Below are positions 5,416-8,306 of a stretch of 8,306 nucleotides of DNA, piece after piece. The stretch is from Candidatus Nanopelagicales bacterium (lineage in GTDB: Bacteria > Actinomycetota > Actinomycetes > S36-B12), in NCBI GenBank assembly GCA_938091275.1, contig CALKMY010000117.1, forward strand, positions 1-8,306, written 5' to 3'. A program made the translations under genes and the position numbers. Each line of letters starts with the position of its first letter. Within the stretch, counting starts at the first letter, position 1. Under the pieces are notes generated by a model that saw only the letters and a program-made list of their open reading frames with translations, made no database searches and was not told the DNA's origin.

Positions 5416-5444
5416 CCTCATCGGTCATGGTGAGCCGATACAGG
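5416..5444 (-). terminator. Imperfect hairpin after the EamA transporter gene
   Basis: ATCGG (5420-5424) pairs with CCGAT (5435-5439), and the pairing continues outward (CCT with AGG) and inward (TCA with TGA) across small bulges. It begins about 20 bases after the transporter stop codon on the minus strand. There is no T tract, so termination is only possible. Confidence 0.3.
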
Positions 5445-5463
5445 TGGGTTCTGCGGGTCGCGT

Positions 5464-6345
5464 CTACGGGTGAGGTTCGGCCTCCACCGCAGGTGCCCGT
5501 CGGGTCGCCAGGAAGGAACCGATGATCACCAGGGGGAAGCCAACGAGGATTCCCCAGGTCAGCGGCTCGCTCAGCACCACGACGCCGAGTGCGAGCGCCA
5601 CGGCCGGGGCGATGAAGGTGATGACGGTCGTGCGGGACGGGCCGGCTTCGGCGATCAGAGCGAAGAAGACCAGGAAAGCCGCTGCCGTGCACAACACACC
5701 CAGGATGATCACCGACCACCACGCCTCGGCGGAGACGGGCACCAGCGGCCGGGTCACCCACGCCAGCGGCGCGTAGACGATCGCGTTGACGACTAGGGCC
5801 ATCGTGATGACGGCCATGGCGGGAGCGCGAGAAAGTTTCGTGGCGACGATGATCGGGCCGAAGGAGTAGCCAACGATCGTGATGCCTAAGGCGGCGACGC
5901 TGAGCCAGTCATCGCCGCGGATGTCGATCCCGACGAGCGTCACCACTCCGATGACACCGATCGCAAGGCCTAGCGCGCGGGACTTGCTGATCCGGTCGTC
6001 AATGCCGATGCGCCAACCGATGATCGCTGACAGAATGGGGACGGCGGCGATCAAGATCGCGGTCACCGAGCTTGAGAGTCGAATCTCGGCGTAAGACAGT
6101 GCGCCGAACGGCAGCGCGATCTCCACGAACGCGAACACGACTATCCATGACCAGTTGGTCACGCTGAGGCGTTTGATGTCTCCGCGGGCGAGAACGATGG
6201 GTAGCAGAATCAATGCTCCGAGGGCTACGCGCACCCAGACGACCATCGCGGGAGATAGTTCGTCGACGGCGACCTTGATGAACAGATAGGGGATGCCCCA
6301 CAAGACAGCGAGGGCGACGAACAGCGCCCAACCCCGAGCAGTCAC
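5464..6345 (-). CDS. EamA/DMT-family permease
   Basis: This 293-residue inner membrane protein has about ten hydrophobic helices in two homologous EamA halves, the standard size for a drug/metabolite transporter superfamily exporter. The first helix (WALFVALAVLWGIPYLFIKVAV) carries the typical W-G-P-F/Y start with Lys near its end. The second half begins near LGITIVGYSFGPIIVATKL and ends with EPLTWGILVGFPLVIIGSFLATRR, whose conserved Glu-Pro is a family hallmark. Substrates in this family range from amino acids to nucleotides, and the sequence does not specify one. I chose GTG 6345 because it places the first helix right after a short polar start (VTARG). ATG 6450 would add 35 non-conserved residues and overlap octT by about 70 bases. 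Neither start has a strong ribosome-binding site. The gene is divergent from octT, with 34 bases between starts. Confidence 0.88.
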   Translation of the reverse strand: MTARGWALFVALAVLWGIPYLFIKVAVDELSPAMVVWVRVALGALILLPIVLARGDIKRLSVTNWSWIVVFAFVEIALPFGALSYAEIRLSSSVTAILIAAVPILSAIIGWRIGIDDRISKSRALGLAIGVIGVVTLVGIDIRGDDWLSVAALGITIVGYSFGPIIVATKLSRAPAMAVITMALVVNAIVYAPLAWVTRPLVPVSAEAWWSVIILGVLCTAAAFLVFFALIAEAGPSRTTVITFIAPAVALALGVVVLSEPLTWGILVGFPLVIIGSFLATRRAPAVEAEPHP

Positions 6346-6379
6346 GAGGGCGCACTGTACGCCCTGAAAGGATCCGCCC

Positions 6380-7093
6380 GTGGGTGCGCATCTGTTCGTC
6401 GTGGCCGACTCTCTGGCCTTCCACGGACCCGAGCGGATCGAGCAGCCCACCGATGATCGGCTCTACCCGATGGTGTGTGCCCGGGAGTTGGGAGCCGAGG
6501 TGGACCTCGTTGCCCGTGAGGGGTGGACGGCGCGGGACGCCTGGTGGGCGCTCACCAAGGACCCCATGGCGTACGGCGTGTATTTGCCCCGTGCGGAATA
6601 CGTGGTGATTGGGGTTGGTGGCATGGATCAACTCCCAGCATCGGTACCGACGTGGCTGCGTGACTCTCTGCCGTACGTGCGTCCAGGAGGGCTGCGACGA
6701 CGGCTCCGTCGCGCCTACCGTGATCTCACGCCCGGCGTCATCCGGGCCACGGGTGGACGGCTTCGGCAACTGCCGCAGGACGCGACCGACCGGTATCTGA
6801 CCAGGATCATCCAAACGATCCGTGTGCTGCGCCCTGATGTGCCGATCGTGCTACTGGCGCCTTCTCCCTATCGCTCGCCGTACTACCCGTCGTACCGCCA
6901 CCACGCGGGGGCCAGCACCGCTGCGCATCGCTTGGCGCGCGTGCTCAACGTCGGACTCGTGGACCCGGAGTCCGCGGTACTGCCGGGGTTGCGCGATGGA
7001 AGCGCCAACCCCGACGGCATGCATTGGTCGTGGGCAGCTCACCGGCACGTGGGCTGCGCACTCGCCGAAACGTTGGCCGGTCAGGAGCGGTGA
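6380..7093 (+). CDS. octT: SGNH-fold acyltransferase, diglucosylglycerate octanoyltransferase (OctT) family
   Basis: This 237-residue protein has SGNH hydrolase blocks. The nucleophile block VVADSLAFHG has Ser11, GGMDQLP (80-86) is the third block, and NPDGMHWS supplies the Asp212/His215 pair. The stretches GWTARDAWWALTKDP, YVRPGGLRRRLRRAYRDL and DGMHWSWAAH are what I recall of the OctT family. In mycobacteria OctT transfers octanoate to diglucosylglycerate, an early precursor of methylglucose lipopolysaccharide. The left-edge phosphatase matches the usual partner GpgP, which supports the assignment. Outside mycobacteria the true acceptor may differ. GTG 6380 is supported by AAAGGA at 6367-6372 with seven-base spacing. 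leuS follows 25 bases after the stop codon. Confidence 0.88.
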   Translation: MGAHLFVVADSLAFHGPERIEQPTDDRLYPMVCARELGAEVDLVAREGWTARDAWWALTKDPMAYGVYLPRAEYVVIGVGGMDQLPASVPTWLRDSLPYVRPGGLRRRLRRAYRDLTPGVIRATGGRLRQLPQDATDRYLTRIIQTIRVLRPDVPIVLLAPSPYRSPYYPSYRHHAGASTAAHRLARVLNVGLVDPESAVLPGLRDGSANPDGMHWSWAAHRHVGCALAETLAGQER

Positions 7094-7118
7094 GCCACCT
7101 CGGTAGTCTTGCCCGGCT

Positions 7119-8306
7119 ATGACAACAGGTGCGGACACCGGCCACGACGACGCCCGGTACGACGTCGAAGCCATCCAGGAACGGTGGCTTCCGGTGTGGG
7201 ACGAGTTGGCGCCGTTTCGATCGGGACGCCCAGATGATCAGCGTCCCAAGAAGTACGTGCTCGACATGTTCCCGTACCCCTCCGGTGACCTGCATATGGG
7301 CCACGCTGAGGCGTACGCGTTGGGCGACGTCATCGCTCGGTACTGGGTGCAACGAGGCTTCAACGTTATGCACCCCATCGGCTGGGACGCCTTCGGATTG
7401 CCCGCCGAGAACGCGGCTATCCGGCGCGGTGAGGATCCGGTTCGGTGGACCTACGACAACATCGCACAACAGAAGGCCTCCATGCGCCGCTACGCGTGCA
7501 GTTTCGATTGGGACAGGGTCTTCAACACCTGCGACCCTGAGTACTACCACTGGAACCAGTGGTTCTTTCTGCAAATGTTCCGGCGAGGTCTCGCCTACCG
7601 CAAAGCCAGCAACGTCAATTGGTGCCCCGAGTGCCAGACGGTGCTCGCTAACGAGCAGGTGGTGGCGGGTCAATGCGAACGGTGCGACTCGAACGTCACC
7701 AAAAAGAAGTTGACGCAGTGGTATCTGAAGATCACCGACTATGCCGATCGCCTACTCGACGACATGGAGCAACTCGAGGGTAAGTGGCCGGAGAAGGTGC
7801 TGTTGATGCAGCGCAACTGGATCGGTCGATCCACCGGCGCTGAAGTGCACTTCGAGATCGAAGGTCGCGAGGAGCCCGTCACCGTATATACGACGCGGCC
7901 GGACACCCTCTACGGCGCGACGTTCTTTGTCGTCGCCGCGGACTCTGATCTGGCATCGGAGCTTGCGGCTCAGAGCCCGGCGCAGGCGGAGTTCTCGGAG
8001 TACCTCGACAAGGTCAAGCAAACATCGGAAATGGATCGCCTGGATTCCTCTCGAGCTAAGACCGGTGTGTTCTTGCAGCGCTACGCCATCAACCCAGTCA
8101 ACGGGGAGCGCATTCCCGTGTGGGCGTCGGATTACGTGTTGGCCGACTACGGCACGGGCGCGATTATGGCTGTGCCGGCTCACGATCAGCGTGACCTCGA
8201 CTTTGCTCGCACCTTCGACCTCCCGGTCCGGGTCGTGGTGGATGCTGGTGAGGATCCAGCGGTCACCGGGGAGGCGACCGCCGACGACGGACCGCACGTG
8301 AACTCG
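7119..8306 (+). CDS. leuS: Leucyl-tRNA synthetase, N-terminal 396 residues
   Basis: This is a class Ia cytoplasmic synthetase that charges tRNA-Leu; it is truncated by the window edge. Visible parts: YVLDMFPYPSGDLHMGHAEAY with the HIGH-type ATP motif HMGH at 59-62; GWDAFGLPAENAA; a zinc knuckle with CxxC at 169-172 and 186-189; and the CP1 editing domain, with TTRPDTLYG near 257-266 and GTGAIMAVPAHDQRD near 345-360. The Asp in that last motif is the conserved editing residue. The KMSKS loop and anticodon domain lie beyond the window. ATG 7119 starts just before the first family-like residues. No Shine-Dalgarno sequence is visible. TAGTCT at 7104-7109 sits where a -10 box for a leaderless message would be, although translational linkage to octT is an alternative. 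All visible catalytic motifs are intact. Confidence 0.97.
   Translation, partial: MTTGADTGHDDARYDVEAIQERWLPVWDELAPFRSGRPDDQRPKKYVLDMFPYPSGDLHMGHAEAYALGDVIARYWVQRGFNVMHPIGWDAFGLPAENAAIRRGEDPVRWTYDNIAQQKASMRRYACSFDWDRVFNTCDPEYYHWNQWFFLQMFRRGLAYRKASNVNWCPECQTVLANEQVVAGQCERCDSNVTKKKLTQWYLKITDYADRLLDDMEQLEGKWPEKVLLMQRNWIGRSTGAEVHFEIEGREEPVTVYTTRPDTLYGATFFVVAADSDLASELAAQSPAQAEFSEYLDKVKQTSEMDRLDSSRAKTGVFLQRYAINPVNGERIPVWASDYVLADYGTGAIMAVPAHDQRDLDFARTFDLPVRVVVDAGEDPAVTGEATADDGPHVNS

Noticed and set aside
5372..5428. 18-codon minus-strand leader ORF in front of the surface protein gene
   Set aside because: Its frame is open far upstream by chance, it has no ribosome-binding site, and the proposed promoter would start transcription after its start codon.
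6945..7673. 242-residue minus-strand frame across octT and leuS
   Set aside because: It is a by-product of GC-rich codon bias opposite two confidently identified genes.

Overview
The window reads as chromosome of a high-GC Gram-positive bacterium (Actinomycetota). Three things support this: the codon bias is GC-rich, the tRNA gene does not encode the full CCA end, and the two edges carry a recognisable actinobacterial neighbourhood. On the left is the tail of a histidine phosphatase resembling GpgP, followed by tRNA-Ala(GGC). On the right is an OctT-type SGNH acyltransferase followed by leuS. In Mycobacterium tuberculosis the homologues of gpgP and octT are adjacent (Rv2419c/Rv2418c). Here about 6.1 kb of other genes lies between the tRNA and octT.

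Layout, left to right. 1-174: C-terminus of the phosphatase (+). 205-277: tRNA-Ala. 471-1079: a DUF305 lipoprotein with two His/Met copper-type motifs (+). 1092-1778: the start of an F510_1955-like BNR-repeat protein; homology stops near 1435 and the reading frame then runs into unrelated, repeat-containing DNA. 1793-1942: a 49-codon basic protein with a strong terminator at 1955-2000. 2112-2237: a 41-residue exported peptide whose predicted mature end is almost all Lys/Arg, followed by a GC-rich hairpin. 2334-3023: an SDR-fold protein lacking the catalytic Ser and Tyr.

On the minus strand, convergent with the SDR gene, sit a chagasin-like (I42) exported peptidase inhibitor (3057-3482) and, upstream of it, a large exported protein (3525 to about 5309). 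The large protein has two Ig-like repeats, a Pro/Ala linker, an unassigned beta-rich region and a degenerate OmpA-like C-terminus. Its signal peptide is in frame but has no ATG, GTG or TTG before it, so an ordinary gene caller would start it too late. Upstream, a perfect 9-bp inverted repeat covers a plausible promoter. An EamA-family transporter (5464-6345, -) follows, divergent from octT (6380-7093, +), and leuS (7119 to the edge, +) closes the window.

The edges are housekeeping or glycolipid-precursor genes. The middle is an accessory block dominated by exported proteins: a lipoprotein, a small cationic peptide, a surface protein and a protease inhibitor. There is no integrase, transposase, CRISPR array or phage gene. 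The most distinctive local unit is the surface protein plus I42 inhibitor pair under a palindrome-covered promoter. Whether it forms a functional system is inference.
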